The position numbers and the translations under genes are program-made. DNA of 64,000 bases, taken from contig CAVXMG010000010.1 in NCBI GenBank assembly GCA_963762735.1, forward strand, positions 1 to 64,000, written 5' to 3'. Positions 1 through 8,867 of this stretch are shown here, piece after piece (positions within the stretch are counted from its first letter, which is position 1; every line of letters begins with the position of its first letter). This DNA comes from DASXKD01 sp963762735 (lineage in GTDB: Bacteria; Actinomycetota; Actinomycetes; Streptosporangiales; Streptosporangiaceae). The notes beneath the pieces were generated by a model. It was given only the letters and a program-made list of their open reading frames with translations, was not told where the DNA came from and searched no databases.

Positions 1-153
1 ATTGCCTCGCTACGATGCCCCTCGCTGGCACGAGCATCCCGTCCCGCACGCCCCCCGTGGCCATGGCCCTTGGCACGTGCGGCAGCGCCCCGTAGTGTCG
101 TCATGAAGCCCTGAACTGCTTCTTAACGCCATGCGACTCCGAGGGGGTCACGG

Positions 154-261
154 ATGAAGCTGCTGAGATGGACGCTCGTCGCGGTGATCGTCGGCCTCGG
201 CCTGGCCCTTCTGGCCGGGCAGAACGACATCCGCCGCTACCAGCGCATGCGCAAGATGTGA
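154..261 (+). CDS. 35-aa single-helix micro-protein, DUF6893-like
   Basis: ATG follows a GAGGGGG ribosome-binding site and opens a 35-codon frame. The product begins MKLLRW, has one hydrophobic segment (about residues 7-22, rich in V, G, L and A) and ends in the basic stretch IRRYQRMRKM. This layout, one N-terminal helix then an IRRYxxxRxM tail, matches the tiny actinobacterial DUF6893 family as I remember it. The function is unknown; the protein is probably anchored in the membrane with its basic tail inside. It stands alone, convergent with the downstream minus-strand glycosyltransferase. Confidence 0.6.
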   Translation: MKLLRWTLVAVIVGLGLALLAGQNDIRRYQRMRKM

Positions 262-324
262 GGAAACGGCACTGGTGGCCATAACTAGGGCGGCGCAGTT
301 CGGCACGGGAATCTGACAGGCGGA

Positions 325-1591
325 TCAGTTGACTGCCGAGACGGCAGACCGGAGATCGCTTGGCGCGAGTGGTTGGTAGCTGCGCGGGGGCCAACCGGCC
401 AACGATTGCGGCCCCGAGCAGCGCTCGTTGGTACACCACGTCAGCGGCGGCGCTCCCCTGCGCGCCAGGGACCTGAGCGCGCGTTCGCGTTCCGGTTGCC
501 GCTGCACCCGCTGGATGTAGCGTTGCCATCGTTCCTGATCGGCGACCCAAGCCTGCAAGTAGGCGACACACCGCTCCGGGGTGATGCACGCGCGGCGTCC
601 CAGGGCTGCCTTCAGCGCTTCAACCATCCGCGCTCGCTCCCCGGACTCAATGGCCGAACGCTCCACCATGCGCAGGACCTGCTCGGTGAACTTCTTCCGT
701 CTCTCCAGAAAGTCCCGCCAATGGGCCAGATCCCCGTCCGAGGCGGTTTTCCCCTGGTCAAGCAGCCAGAATGTACCTTCAGCGAGCACGTCGCCAAGTT
801 CCTCCGCCCGCGCCCGGTCTGTTCTCCGGTAGGGGTCGTAGGGCTGCTGGATGACCTCTCCAACGGTCGCGACCGACTGCAGGCGCTTCCCCGCTTCCAG
901 CAGATAGAACCAGTCCTCGTTGTAGATCTTGGGAAAGAATGAATGGTTGCGTGTCACCTCAACGGCCAGGGCACCACCGCCGATGAAGGTGTCCTGCTTG
1001 CCGCCGACCGCGCGGTAGGCGTGGCATACGACCGAATTGTCGGGGAAACCCGCCGATGCCCAGCCCTACAGCGGTGTGGGTATCGAGCAGGCCAACGGCC
1101 CTGCTCAGATCGGCCGGGTCGGGCACCTGGATGTCGTCGTCCAGGAAGACCACCCGTTCCCAGCCCAGCATGTGGCTGAGCACCACGGCCAGGTTGCGCT
1201 TCGTGCTCACGTCGCTCCGCTGCTCGAACATCGTGTCGGCCAGCACTCGCGAGGTCTCCAGCTCGGGGAGCCGGAGCCGGGCCGGGTCGGGCAGGTCGAT
1301 CGCGATCAGGTCAACCGAACCGCCGAGGTACGCAGTGGCCGCGTGCGCACTCGTCCACTTCTTGCTGTGCAGGGTGACCAGCGGGCAGCCCAGGGAAAAG
1401 GCGGCAGTGGCCGCTTCCTTCAGCCATACGACCGGGCGGGTGGTGGGCACGATGATGGCATCGACCTTGCCCGGCTGCGGTGGTTCGTCTGCCGCCCACA
1501 ACAAACCGCGGTGCGATCCATGGTGATTCGGTGTCGCGGTCCCGGGCTGGCTCGGTGCCACGGTCCCCGCTATCACTGTGACCTGGACCAT
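325..1591 (-). pseudogene. GT-A-fold glycosyltransferase-like protein, one frameshift
   Basis: Two minus-strand frames (1591 to about 1050, then about 1050 to 325) join into one protein of about 420 residues. The first carries a strand followed by the acidic metal-binding motif VVFLDDDIQV; the second carries an IGGGALAVE loop and NEDWFYL, both usual in nucleotide-diphospho-sugar transferases. The break lies in the run GGGTTTCCCC near 1046-1055, where one extra base moves ...GIGGFP out of frame from DNSVVCHAYRAVGG. The start ATG at 1591 overlaps the end of the upstream XRE gene by 19 nt, so the two were translationally coupled. An XRE regulator with this glycosyltransferase is a recurrent actinomycete pair. 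The substrate is unknown. Confidence 0.65.
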
Positions 1592-2716
1592 TCGAAGAGC
1601 ACCGTGTCGGGCAACGTCCAGTCGGGAGTCAGCGTGGCACCATTCTCCACCGTCACCCGGGTGAGCAGGCAGAACGCCTCGCTGTCCCCGAACCGGTCTC
1701 GGATGTACTCGGCGTTCCGGTCGCGGAAGCGCTCATCGGTCAATGCACGCACGGCGCCGTAGGTCCCCCTCCCGTACATCCCATTGCAGATCGTCACAAA
1801 GCGCTTCCGGTTGAAGGGGCTAGGGGCGCGGGCGAAGAGTGCAACATCCTCTCGAAGAATCTACCGCCCGGCCGTCTCATCCAGACGCGGGCGGTGGGCA
1901 ACAACGCTGTCCCCATCCATTTCCGCGACTTCGAAGTAGGCACCATCTGGCTCGTCGCCAGTTGGCAACCTGCGTCACCGGGAGCTGGAGGCGGTCAAGG
2001 ATCGAGGTCGTGGCCGGGTTCCAGTCCACGCCACCCAGCGAGATGAGGTGCGCCGTGTAGTCGTCGGAATATAGCTGATCTGCGGCCCGGAACTCGACAC
2101 GGCTGGTGGGATTGGTGGCGCGCAGGTGGCCGAACAACTCCAGGAGCGCGTCGAGCTCAGAGTAGCGGTACAACTCGATGAAATCGGGATCCGACGGGTC
2201 CGTGTAGGGCATCCGTTCCCGCATGTCCTGGGGCAGTTGGGCGCAGACGATGGTGATGGCCTGCCCGTCACGAAGTGGTACGGCCCCGCATTGAACGCTC
2301 GGGCGGTCGCTTGGGCAAAACCCGGGGCCGCTCGCCGGTACTGGTGCGGGCCTTGCGCGCCAAGCGCCTCGCTGCGCAGACGGGCGAGTTCCTGGAAGAG
2401 CTTCTCACCGGCCGCCCGCTCCTGCACGGTCATCTCTTCAGGGCTCAGCAGCCGGCCGACGGCCCTTCGAACGATCGGGTGAGGCAAAGAACGTGGCGAT
2501 GTCGGCGATCCTGGATGCCGGCGGCACCTTCGGGTCGGTCCGCGACTCCCATGACGAGATGAGCGGCACGCTGACGGACCGCCTGCCATCCCCACCGAGA
2601 GCCTCCGCGAGCTGGGACTGGTTTACCTTCCTGCCAGGCCACTGCTCCTCCCTGAGCGCGCGCAGACGTCGCGCGAGGGCCTGCCGCGGATCCTGCTGTT
2701 CACCCCGACCCGTTCA
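1573..2716 (-). pseudogene. XRE-family HTH regulator with long C-terminal domain, multiple frameshifts
   Basis: Conserved segments are spread over all three minus-strand frames. In order they are an N-terminal HTH (ARRLRALREEQWPG, then SVPLISSWESRTDP), a linker with LLSPEEMTVQERA, a middle block (AITIVCAQLP, DFIELYRYSELDALLELFG, LISLGGVDWN) and a C-terminal block (VTICNGMYGRGTYGAVRAL, LTPDWTLPD). Actinomycete XRE proteins of this architecture are intact at about 370-400 residues. At least five indels are needed to reconnect it (near 2705, 2485, 2465, 2240 and 1930). The first is an extra G in a GGGG run; removing it gives MNGSGEQQDP from ATG 2716. As read, no functional product can be made. 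Confidence 0.7.
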
Positions 2717-2718
2717 TC

Positions 2719-2738
2719 TGAAGTTCATCTGAAGTTCA
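2719..2738. promoter_or_regulatory. Two TGAAGTTCA boxes 11 bp apart at the XRE start
   Basis: The near-palindrome TGAAGTTCA (TGAA-N-TTCA) occurs at 2719-2727 and 2730-2738, exactly one helical turn apart, immediately upstream of the XRE start codon. A third copy lies at 2925-2933 in the same divergent intergenic region. The arrangement fits an operator for autoregulation by the XRE protein; this is inferred from position and symmetry only. Confidence 0.45.
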
Positions 2739-2739
2739 G

Positions 2740-3353
2740 TAAAGCGTACCACAGATTGGTATGACCCATGCAAGCCACCCTAAACATACCTCTTGAACTA
2801 GACATACAGGAGGTGCCTCGCCTGAAGCTGGGAGGAATCACATCTTATCCATGCCATCGAGGTTAGACCTATTCAGAACCGGGGACACACTCAAATGAAG
2901 TACATATGTATATGATCATGAATCTGAAGTTCAGGATGAAGATCAGTTAAGGAGGAAAATTGACCCGTCCCGAGCCGACCGCCGCCGGCCAGCCTGCCAC
3001 GCGGCCCAACTGATGCGGACACCCCCCGTTGGCCCGGGGGATGCCCGCTCTGGAAAACCCCAGCCCCTCTCACAGAGCAGGCGTTTCCATGCCCACTTTA
3101 GTCATTTACCTGCAAGAAGTGACCGAAGGCGCCCCGGCGCGCCGCCGGTGCCGGATGACCGCGGGCGCCGCTGCCTTGACGGCAGTCCTCCCGCTGTCTG
3201 TCCCGCTCGGCGGATGCGGGCCCGCCTCCGGATGCCCTGGGCTGTTTGCGCATCGCCTGCCGCCGCTCTGGCTACGGTCGTCCACGCCGAGGCAGAGACC
3301 AATTCGGGGCGGCGGAATCACGTCACCGCGGGCCAGCAGGTAAGGGGACCACC
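2740..3353. other. Long intergenic region with operator box, possible leader peptide and degenerate ORFs
   Basis: About 600 bases without a confident gene. It is clearly more AT-rich than its surroundings from 2740 to 2950 and contains the palindrome TACATATGTA (2901-2910) and the third TGAAGTTCA box (2925-2933). A strong AAGGAGG site at 2949-2955 leads into a TTG-started 17-codon frame. From 3013 to 3343 short overlapping frames exist without matching start signals or recognisable motifs, so I call no gene there. It probably holds the promoter and leader for the small membrane protein at 3354. Confidence 0.5.
2960..3013 (+). CDS. Possible 17-aa leader peptide
   Basis: TTG at 2960 sits 5 nt after an AAGGAGG ribosome-binding site and opens an 18-codon frame (M-T-R-P-E-P-T-A-A-G-Q-P-A-T-R-P-N) ending in TGA. 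The TGA shares its A with an ATG at 3013. Immediately downstream CCCCCG (3024-3029) and CGGGGG (3036-3041) can pair. The strong Shine-Dalgarno, tiny frame and hairpin are compatible with a leader peptide for the genes to the right; there is no proof of translation. Confidence 0.25.
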   Translation: MTRPEPTAAGQPATRPN

Positions 3354-3647
3354 ATGGCCATCACCGACATCATCATCGTCGCAGCGATCTTCATCATGGG
3401 GGCCGCCATCGGTCTGGTCGCCGTCGTCAGCATCGGTATCCGGCATGAGGAGTTGCTTTTCCGTGAGGAGCGCCGCTACCGCGAGGCGCAGGGCAACTGG
3501 CCGGGACCGGACGGGCCCAACCAGTTCTTCTCGGCGGTGCCCCCCGGCCTGGTATGTCATGGTGCCCGCGCCCTGACGGGTCTGTGGATCCGTCGTGAGA
3601 GAGGTGCCGATCCGCTCGCCATCCCCTGGTACGAGCGGCGGCACTAG
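3354..3647 (+). CDS. Small one-helix membrane protein, paralogue of the 21861-22136 gene
   Basis: ATG 3354 follows AAGGGG at 7 nt. The 97-aa product has one N-terminal transmembrane helix (residues about 4-26, DIIIVAAIFIMGAAIGLVAVV), then VSIGIRHEELLFREERRY, a polar linker and ALTGLWIRRE. The block V-S-I-G-x-R-x-E-E-x-x-F-R-E-E-R recurs in the minus-strand gene at 21861-22136 of this window, so the two are paralogues. I know no function; orientation is probably N-out with a charged cytoplasmic tail. It follows the XRE-linked intergenic region, whereas the paralogue lies in a cluster of micro-ORFs. Confidence 0.6.
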   Translation: MAITDIIIVAAIFIMGAAIGLVAVVSIGIRHEELLFREERRYREAQGNWPGPDGPNQFFSAVPPGLVCHGARALTGLWIRRERGADPLAIPWYERRH

Positions 3648-3906
3648 TGAAGACGGCCAGGCCGGCTAGGTGCTGGGGCCACCCGGCCGGCCTGGCTCCC
3701 GGCCCCGCGTCGCACCGTTCCGGGGCGTGGTGCGGCGCGGTCCGGGCCGGCCTAAGAACTCGGCGTTGCTCTTCCAAGGCGGCCATGCGCCGCGGCTTAC
3801 GGTCGAGGCCACCCCGTGACTCGGCAGTTGGACGCAAGCGGGACGTACTGTCAGAATTCCGAAAGGCATTAGAAGTCAGCGTCCGGAGGCGAGGGGCATC
3901 GGTTCC
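3648..3906. other. Intergenic stretch, nothing recognised
   Basis: I see no gene with start signals, no strong hairpin and no repeat between the small membrane protein and the acetyltransferase remnant. The last 60 bases presumably carry the promoter of the latter. Confidence 0.4.
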
Positions 3907-4413
3907 GTGGCCGGCTCACCGACCAGCTTCCGGGTGGAGGTGCTCACCGAGAACGAATGGCCTAGATTGCGGGACATCCGGCTCTCCGCATTGCGGGACG
4001 ATCCTCTGGCTTTCTTGGCGACTTATGAGCACGAGGCCGACCTACGACGAAACAACGGTGGCGCCAGGAATTCTCGCGCGGCGAATGGAACGTCATGCTC
4101 GCGGGCGGCCAGGACGTCGGGCTTGTCGGCGCAACCAGGGAGCCTGGACATGCCGTCACAGGAATGCTATCTGGAGTATCTGTGGGTCGCGCCCGGCTCC
4201 AGGCGGAGCGGTGTCGCCACGCACGCTGCTCAGGACGGTCCTGGACCGCCTCCGGGACTCCGGGGTGCACACCGTCTGGCTATGGATCTTGAACGGCAAC
4301 GACCCTGCGCTGCGCCTTTACGAGCAATTCGGGTTCCAGAGCACGAATCAGCGGCAGCCACTGCCGGATGACCCGACCGCTACGAGGAGCGGATGCGGCT
4401 GCGGCTCTCCTAG
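3907..4413 (+). pseudogene. GNAT-family N-acetyltransferase, about four frameshifts
   Basis: The plus strand carries the parts of a typical GNAT of about 168 residues in three frames: GTG 3907 VAGSPTSFRVEVLTENEWPR with LRDIRLSALRDDPLAF; then EFSRGEWNVMLAGGQDVGLVG; then CYLEYLWVAPGSRRSGVA, the acetyl-CoA-binding loop; then LLRTVLDRLRDSGVHTVWLW, NGNDPALRLYEQFGFQ and a terminal RMRLRLS. Breaks fall near 4040, 4140, 4220 and 4375. GNAT enzymes transfer an acetyl group from acetyl-CoA to an amine; the substrate here is unknown. Four indels in 500 bp make a functional product impossible as read. Confidence 0.7.
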
Positions 4414-4442
4414 AGCGCTGCAGCGCCTGACCTGAGCCAGCT

Positions 4443-5335
4443 TCAGTCTTCGGGGCGTGCCCAGGCGGCCGGGACCTCCGCGGAATCGGTCAGGCGGAGC
4501 TTGCGCCTGGCCCGCTCGTAGAACGTGGTGCGGCCCAGCCGGACTACGTGGGCGGCACCGGGACGCGGCCGCAACTCCACCCTGTCCCCCGGTTCCACGT
4601 ACGCGGCGACCTGCCCGTCGACCTCTACGGCGAGCCGGCCGCTGGGGGCAGGACGTCCAGCGCCAGGCTGTCGTGGATCGAGAGCACCAGCCCGCGGTTA
4701 TAGGCCGAATGCGGCGCGGCCGGGGTGACAAGCAGGGCCTCGACCTCCGGGCTGACGATCGGCCCGCCAGCGGAGAAGCTGTACGCGGTGGATCCGGTGG
4801 GGGTGGCCACTACGACAGCATCGGCGGCGTAGCTGACGAACGGGTGCCCGGCGGCCCGCACCGCGACCGCCGCGGTCGGCTGCCCGGGGAAGCGGACCAG
4901 GGCGACGTCGTTGAACGCGGTGACCTCCTGGCCGCCGAGGATGGCGTCCACCGCCAGCCGCGGCTCGATGGTGAACTCCTGCTCGTCGATCGCGGTCAGC
5001 GCACCGGCCAGCTCTGGCACGTCCACCTCGGCCAGGAAGCCGAGCTTGCCCAGGTTCACCCCGAGCACCGGGGCGTTCTGCCGGTCGGCCAGCCGCAGCG
5101 CCCGCAGCATCGTGCCGTCCCCGCCGAGGCTCACCAGCAGGTCAGAACGCTGGCCTAGCTCGGCAGCGGTGACCCCCATCGCCGCGCAGTTCAGCCTGCT
5201 GATCTCCGCCTCGATGCCCAGGACCTGGACGCCGTTGCGCTGCGCCCAGCCCAGCACGGCACCGACCGCCTCGGCAGAGTCCCGGGCGGGGTGCAGCACA
5301 ATGCCCACCACATGCATCCGCGCGCGGCCCCTCAC
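4443..5335 (-). pseudogene. NAD kinase, left duplicate, frameshifted near its C-terminus
   Basis: Reads as the right-hand duplicate through LLVSLGGDGTMLRA, AFNDVALVRFP and VVATPTGSTAYSFSAGG. It then loses one base near 4645 (CTGGGGGCAGG against CTGCGGGGCAGG in the right copy) and stops at 4625 after 236 residues, against about 300 in the intact gene. The missing part is the last strands of the beta-sandwich domain, which form substrate-binding and oligomer contacts in NAD kinases, so loss of function is expected. The ancestral stop, TGA at 4443-4445 directly after Arg-Pro-Glu-Asp, is still present just outside the repeat. This shows that the left flank is the original 3' end of the gene. Confidence 0.8.
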
Positions 5336-5383
5336 CTTTCGTCGGCTGCTGCCACTGTCCTACCCTCAGCGGAGGATACGCCT

Positions 5384-5962
5384 ATGCCGCTGCAGAATCG
5401 GGTGATGCCTGCCGGCGAGATCGTCGATCACGCCAGCCGTGGCCTGATGATGGGCAATCGCGGCTGCCTGCACGGGCAGGGCCGCAGCCTCGGCGTCAGC
5501 CGCTGGCGGTCCAAGCTGTGGATCTGCTGCCTGCTGGAGTTCAAGGGCGTCCAGCGGGATCCGATGCCGCCGGGCCGGTGGACCGCGCTGTTCTTCCTCG
5601 ACGAGGCGACCGCCCTGTCCGCCGGGCATCGGCCCTGCGGGTACTGCCGCCGCCCCGACTATCTCGCCTTCACGCAGGCGTGGCGCGCCGCCCGGCAGCT
5701 GCCCAAGCGCCCGCTGGCTCCGGAGATGGACGCGGCGCTGCACGCCGAGCGCACCGACCGGTCCCGGCGCAAGCTCAGCTACCGTGCGCACGTCGCGGAG
5801 CTGCCCGACGGCGTCATGGTCCGCCTCGACGGCGAGCCCGGCCTGCTCATCGGCGGCCAGGTACGCCCGTGGTCGTTCCGCGGCTACGGCCCGCCGGTCC
5901 AGGCCGGACCGGTAGACGTGCTGACCCCGCCGTCGATCGTGGCCGCGATCGTGGCCGGCTGA
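5384..5962 (+). CDS. Conserved unknown protein with HRPCGYCRR motif, left duplicate, C-terminally shortened
   Basis: ATG 5384 follows GGAGG at 8 nt. The 192-residue product has GLMMGNRGCLHG near the N-terminus, a WICCLLEFKG strand, DEATALSAGHRPCGYCRRPD with two paired cysteines, and SFRGYGPPV near the end. This is a family of unknown function common in actinobacteria and proteobacteria. One inserted G near 5950 turns VVAGYRP into VVAG-stop, removing 33 residues present in the right duplicate. The core domain remains complete, so the product may still fold. It is divergent from the NAD kinase gene with about 48 bp between starts. Confidence 0.65.
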   Translation: MPLQNRVMPAGEIVDHASRGLMMGNRGCLHGQGRSLGVSRWRSKLWICCLLEFKGVQRDPMPPGRWTALFFLDEATALSAGHRPCGYCRRPDYLAFTQAWRAARQLPKRPLAPEMDAALHAERTDRSRRKLSYRAHVAELPDGVMVRLDGEPGLLIGGQVRPWSFRGYGPPVQAGPVDVLTPPSIVAAIVAG

Positions 5963-6067
5963 CCGGCCGTTGGTGCACCACAGCGCCCTGGCGGCCGACC
6001 GGCCACCCGGTATCCGGATCCAGGGCGGCGGCCAGGACCCGCCGGCGAGGGCCGGGGCGTAGCGGGG

Positions 6068-6639
6068 TCAGGCGGGGCCGGGCACGTCGCCAGCGACGCT
6101 GGCGTGGACGCGGCACACCTCGGTCAGCGCGTCCTGGTGCTGGCCGCCGCCCACCGAGTCGGCCGGGTAGGCGCAGAGCAGGGAGAACTGGTACTGCGCG
6201 GCCAGCTCGTTCCACATCGCCTCGACCTCGATCGCCGCGGCGACCTGGCCAAAGTCCCACAGCAGTGCAACCATCTCGCCGAATACGTGCACGGGTGTGC
6301 CGCCTCGGCCGCCCGGGCGATGAGGGGACTGACCACCTGCCAGAAGCTGGCTGCACTTGGCCAGTCGGCGACCATGAACTGGTCCATCGTCTCGAATGCG
6401 TCCAGCGCGACGTAGCGGCCTGCCGCCCGACGGGCCGCGACGTCGATTCCGGCGCCCGCCAGCGCGGCGGCGATGGAATCCCGGTGCGCCGGGGTGGCGA
6501 TCACGACGGCCACACCGCCCGTGCGGATGGCTTCGAGCAGGTATTCGCTCACCTGCCCGACAAGCTCGTCGCCGCCGGAGTAGAACAGCACGGCATGCCC
6601 GCCCGGACCCCCACGGAGGTCCTCGGTCCCGGCAGCCAC
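6068..6639 (-). pseudogene. MEDS-domain protein, left duplicate, frameshifted
   Basis: Starts like the intact right duplicate (GTG 6639 after GGAG; HAVLFYSGGDELVGQV) and matches it to about residue 114. There GTGTGCCGCC lacks one G relative to GTGTGCCGGCC, so the rest (VHVFGEMVALLWDFG, WNELAAQYQFSLLCAYPAD) falls into another frame ending at 6068. The frame that begins at GTG runs on to a late stop near 6124 with unrelated sequence. Loss of the C-terminal half of a MEDS domain should inactivate it. Confidence 0.75.
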
Positions 6640-6649
6640 GGCAGCTCCA

Positions 6650-7564
6650 TCATGCGGATGACGATGTTTTGACGTCTTCGGGGCGTGCCCAGGCGGCCGG
6701 GACCTCCGCGGAATCGGTCAGGCGGAGCTTGCGCCGGGCCCGCTCATAGAACGTGGTGCGGCCCAGCCGGACCACGTGGGCGGCACCGGGACGCGGCCGC
6801 AACTCCACCCTGTCCCCCGGTTCCACGTACGCGGCGACCTGCCCGTCGACCTCCACGGCGAGCCGCCCGCTGCGGGGCAGGACGTCCAGCGCCAGGCTGT
6901 CGTCGATCGAGAGCACCAGCCCGCGGTTATAGGCCGAATGCGGCGCGGCCGGGGTGACAAGCAGGGCCTCGACCGCCGGGCTGACGATCGGCCCGCCAGC
7001 GGAGAAGCTGTACGCGGTGGATCCGGTGGGGGTGGCCACCACGACAGCATCGGCGGCGTAGCTGACGAACGGGTGCCCGGCGGCCCGCACCGCGACCGCC
7101 GCGGTCGCCTGCCCGGGGAAGCGGACCAGGGCGACGTCGTTGAACGCGGTGACCTCCTGGCCGCCGAGGATGGCGTCCACCGCCAGCCGCGGCTCGATGG
7201 TGAACTCCTGCGCGCCGATCGCGGTCAGCGCACCGGCCAGCTCGGGCACGTCCACCTCGGCCAGGAAGCCGAGCTTGCCCAGGTTCACCCCGAGCACCGG
7301 GGCGCGCTGCCGGTCGGCCAGCCGCAGCGCCCGCAGCATCGTGCCGTCCCCGCCGAGGCTCACCAGCAGGTCAGAACGCTGGCCTAGCTCGGCAGCGGTG
7401 ACCCCGATCGCCGCGCAGTTCAGCCTGCTGATCTCGGTCTCGATACCCAAGACCTGGACGCCGTTGCGCTGCGCCCAGCCCAGCACGGCACCGACCGCCT
7501 CGGCAGAGTCCCGGGCGGGGTGCAGCACCATGCCCACCACATGCATCCGCGCGCGGCCCCTCAC
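6650..7564 (-). CDS. nadK: NAD kinase, right (intact) duplicate
   Basis: A 304-aa protein with the NAD kinase signatures in order: LLVSLGGDGTMLRA (about residue 68, ATP/NAD-binding GGDGT), LGVNLGKLGFLAEV, AFNDVALV (the N-E/D motif), and VVATPTGSTAYSFSAGG. The enzyme phosphorylates NAD to NADP in the cytosol. GTG 7564 is chosen because it leaves the reading MHVVGMVLHPARDSAEA complete; the ATG at 7546 is an alternative. The C-terminus is altered: the ancestral ending Arg-Pro-Glu-Asp-stop, seen at 4443, is replaced by Arg-Pro-Glu-Asp-VKTSSSA through the duplication junction. It is divergent from the gene at 7612. The only intact NAD kinase copy in this window. Confidence 0.85.
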   Translation of the reverse strand: MRGRARMHVVGMVLHPARDSAEAVGAVLGWAQRNGVQVLGIETEISRLNCAAIGVTAAELGQRSDLLVSLGGDGTMLRALRLADRQRAPVLGVNLGKLGFLAEVDVPELAGALTAIGAQEFTIEPRLAVDAILGGQEVTAFNDVALVRFPGQATAAVAVRAAGHPFVSYAADAVVVATPTGSTAYSFSAGGPIVSPAVEALLVTPAAPHSAYNRGLVLSIDDSLALDVLPRSGRLAVEVDGQVAAYVEPGDRVELRPRPGAAHVVRLGRTTFYERARRKLRLTDSAEVPAAWARPEDVKTSSSA

Positions 7565-7611
7565 CTTCGTCGGCTGCTGCCACTGTCCTACCCTCAGCGG
7601 AGGATACGCCT

Positions 7612-8289
7612 ATGCCGCTGCAGAATCGGGTGATGCCAGCCGGCGAGATCGTCGATCACGCCAGCCGTGGCCTGATGATGGGCAATCGCGGCTGCCTGCA
7701 CGGGCAGGGCCGCAGCCTCGGCGTCAGCCGCTGGCGGTCGAAGCTGTGGATCTGCTGCCTGCTGGAGTTCAAGGGCGTCCAGCGGGACCCGATGCCGCCG
7801 GGCCGGTGGACCGCGCTGTTCTTCCTCGACGAGGCGACCGCCCTGTCCGCCGGGCATCGGCCCTGCGGGTACTGCCGCCGCCCCGACTATCTCGCCTTCA
7901 GCCAGGCGTGGCGCGCCGCCCGGCAGCTGCCCAAGCGCCCGCTGGCTCCGGAGATGGACGCGGCGCTGCACGCCGAGCGCACCGACCGGTCCCGGCGCAA
8001 GCTCAGCTACCGTGCGCACGTCGCGGAGCTGCCCGACGGCGTCATGGTCCGCCTCGACGGCGAGCCCGGCCTGCTCATCGGCGGCCAGGTACGCCCGTGG
8101 TCGTTCCGCGGCTACGGCCCGCCGGTCCAGGCCGGACCGGTAGAGGTGCTGACCCCGCCGTCGATCGTGGCCGCGATCGTGGCCGGCTACCGGCCGCTGG
8201 TGCACCACAGCGCCCTGGCGGCCGACCGGCCACCCGGTATCCGGATCCAGGGCAGCGGCCAGGACCCGCCGGCGAGGGCCGGGGCGTAG
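7612..8289 (+). CDS. Conserved unknown protein with HRPCGYCRR motif, right duplicate
   Basis: ATG 7612 with GGAGG upstream; 225 residues. It holds the same landmarks as the left copy (MGNRGCLHGQGR, HRPCGYCRRPD, RRKLSYRAHVAELPDG, SFRGYGPPV) and continues through GYRPLVHHSALAADRPPG. The two Cys in PCGYC could bind metal, but no family function is known to me. It ends 5 bp before the stop of the convergent MEDS gene and starts 47 bp from the divergent NAD kinase start. Confidence 0.75.
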   Translation: MPLQNRVMPAGEIVDHASRGLMMGNRGCLHGQGRSLGVSRWRSKLWICCLLEFKGVQRDPMPPGRWTALFFLDEATALSAGHRPCGYCRRPDYLAFSQAWRAARQLPKRPLAPEMDAALHAERTDRSRRKLSYRAHVAELPDGVMVRLDGEPGLLIGGQVRPWSFRGYGPPVQAGPVEVLTPPSIVAAIVAGYRPLVHHSALAADRPPGIRIQGSGQDPPARAGA

Positions 8290-8294
8290 CGGGG

Positions 8295-8867
8295 TCAGGC
8301 GGGGCCGGGCACGTCGCCAGCGACGCTGGCGTGGACGCGGCACACCTCGGTCAGCGCGTCCTGGTGCTGGCCGCCGCCCACCGAGTCGGCCGGGTAGGCG
8401 CAGAGCAGGGAGAACTGGTACTGCGCGGCCAGCTCGTTCCACATCGCCTCGACCTCGATCGCCGCGGCGACCTGGCCAAAGTCCCACAGCAGCGCAACCA
8501 TCTCGCCGAATACGTGCACGGGTGTGCCGGCCTCGGCCGCCCGGGCGATGAGGGGACTGACCACCTGCCAGAAGCTGGCCGCACTTGGCCAGTCGGCGAC
8601 CATGAACTGGTCCATCGTCTCGAATGCGTCCAGCGCGACGTAGCGGCCGGCCGCCTGACGGGCCGCGACGTCGATCCCGGCGCCCGCCAGCGCGGCGGCG
8701 ATGGAATCCCGGTGCGCCGGGGTGGCGATCACGACGGCCACACCGCCCGTGCGGATGGCTTCGAGCAGGTATTCGCTCACCTGCCCGACAAGCTCGTCGC
8801 CGCCGGAGTAGAACAGCACGGCATGCCCGCCCGGACCCCCACGGAGGTCCTCGGTCCCGGCAGCCAC
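8295..8867 (-). CDS. MEDS-domain sensory protein, right duplicate
   Basis: A 190-aa protein: HAVLFYSGGDELVGQVSEYL opens a MEDS (DcmR-type sensory) domain, which continues with GGVAVVIATPAHRDSI, QAAGRYVALDAFETMDQF, PVHVFGEMVALLWDFG and AMWNELAAQYQFSLLCAYP. The E-x-W-N-E-L and C-A-Y-P motifs are characteristic. MEDS domains are RecA-fold-like and are found alone or with STAS/HATPase domains in actinobacterial anti-sigma signalling. GTG 8867 is chosen because GGAG lies 5 nt upstream. It stands alone here; role inferred as signal sensing only. Confidence 0.75.
   Translation of the reverse strand: MAAGTEDLRGGPGGHAVLFYSGGDELVGQVSEYLLEAIRTGGVAVVIATPAHRDSIAAALAGAGIDVAARQAAGRYVALDAFETMDQFMVADWPSAASFWQVVSPLIARAAEAGTPVHVFGEMVALLWDFGQVAAAIEVEAMWNELAAQYQFSLLCAYPADSVGGGQHQDALTEVCRVHASVAGDVPGPA

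Larger units (their letters stand above)
4446..6673. repeat. Tandem duplication, left copy (2228 bp)
   Basis: This 2228-bp block repeats head to tail at 6674-8901. By eye the copies differ by roughly 35-40 substitutions and four single-base indels, all four of which break genes of this left copy. The left edge reads CA|GTCTTCGGGG, the internal junction GAC|GTCTTCGGGG and the right edge GAC|GTTTCAGG, so only the dinucleotide GT is shared at the breakpoints. That fits illegitimate, microhomology-scale duplication rather than recombination between flanking repeats. Confidence 0.95.
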
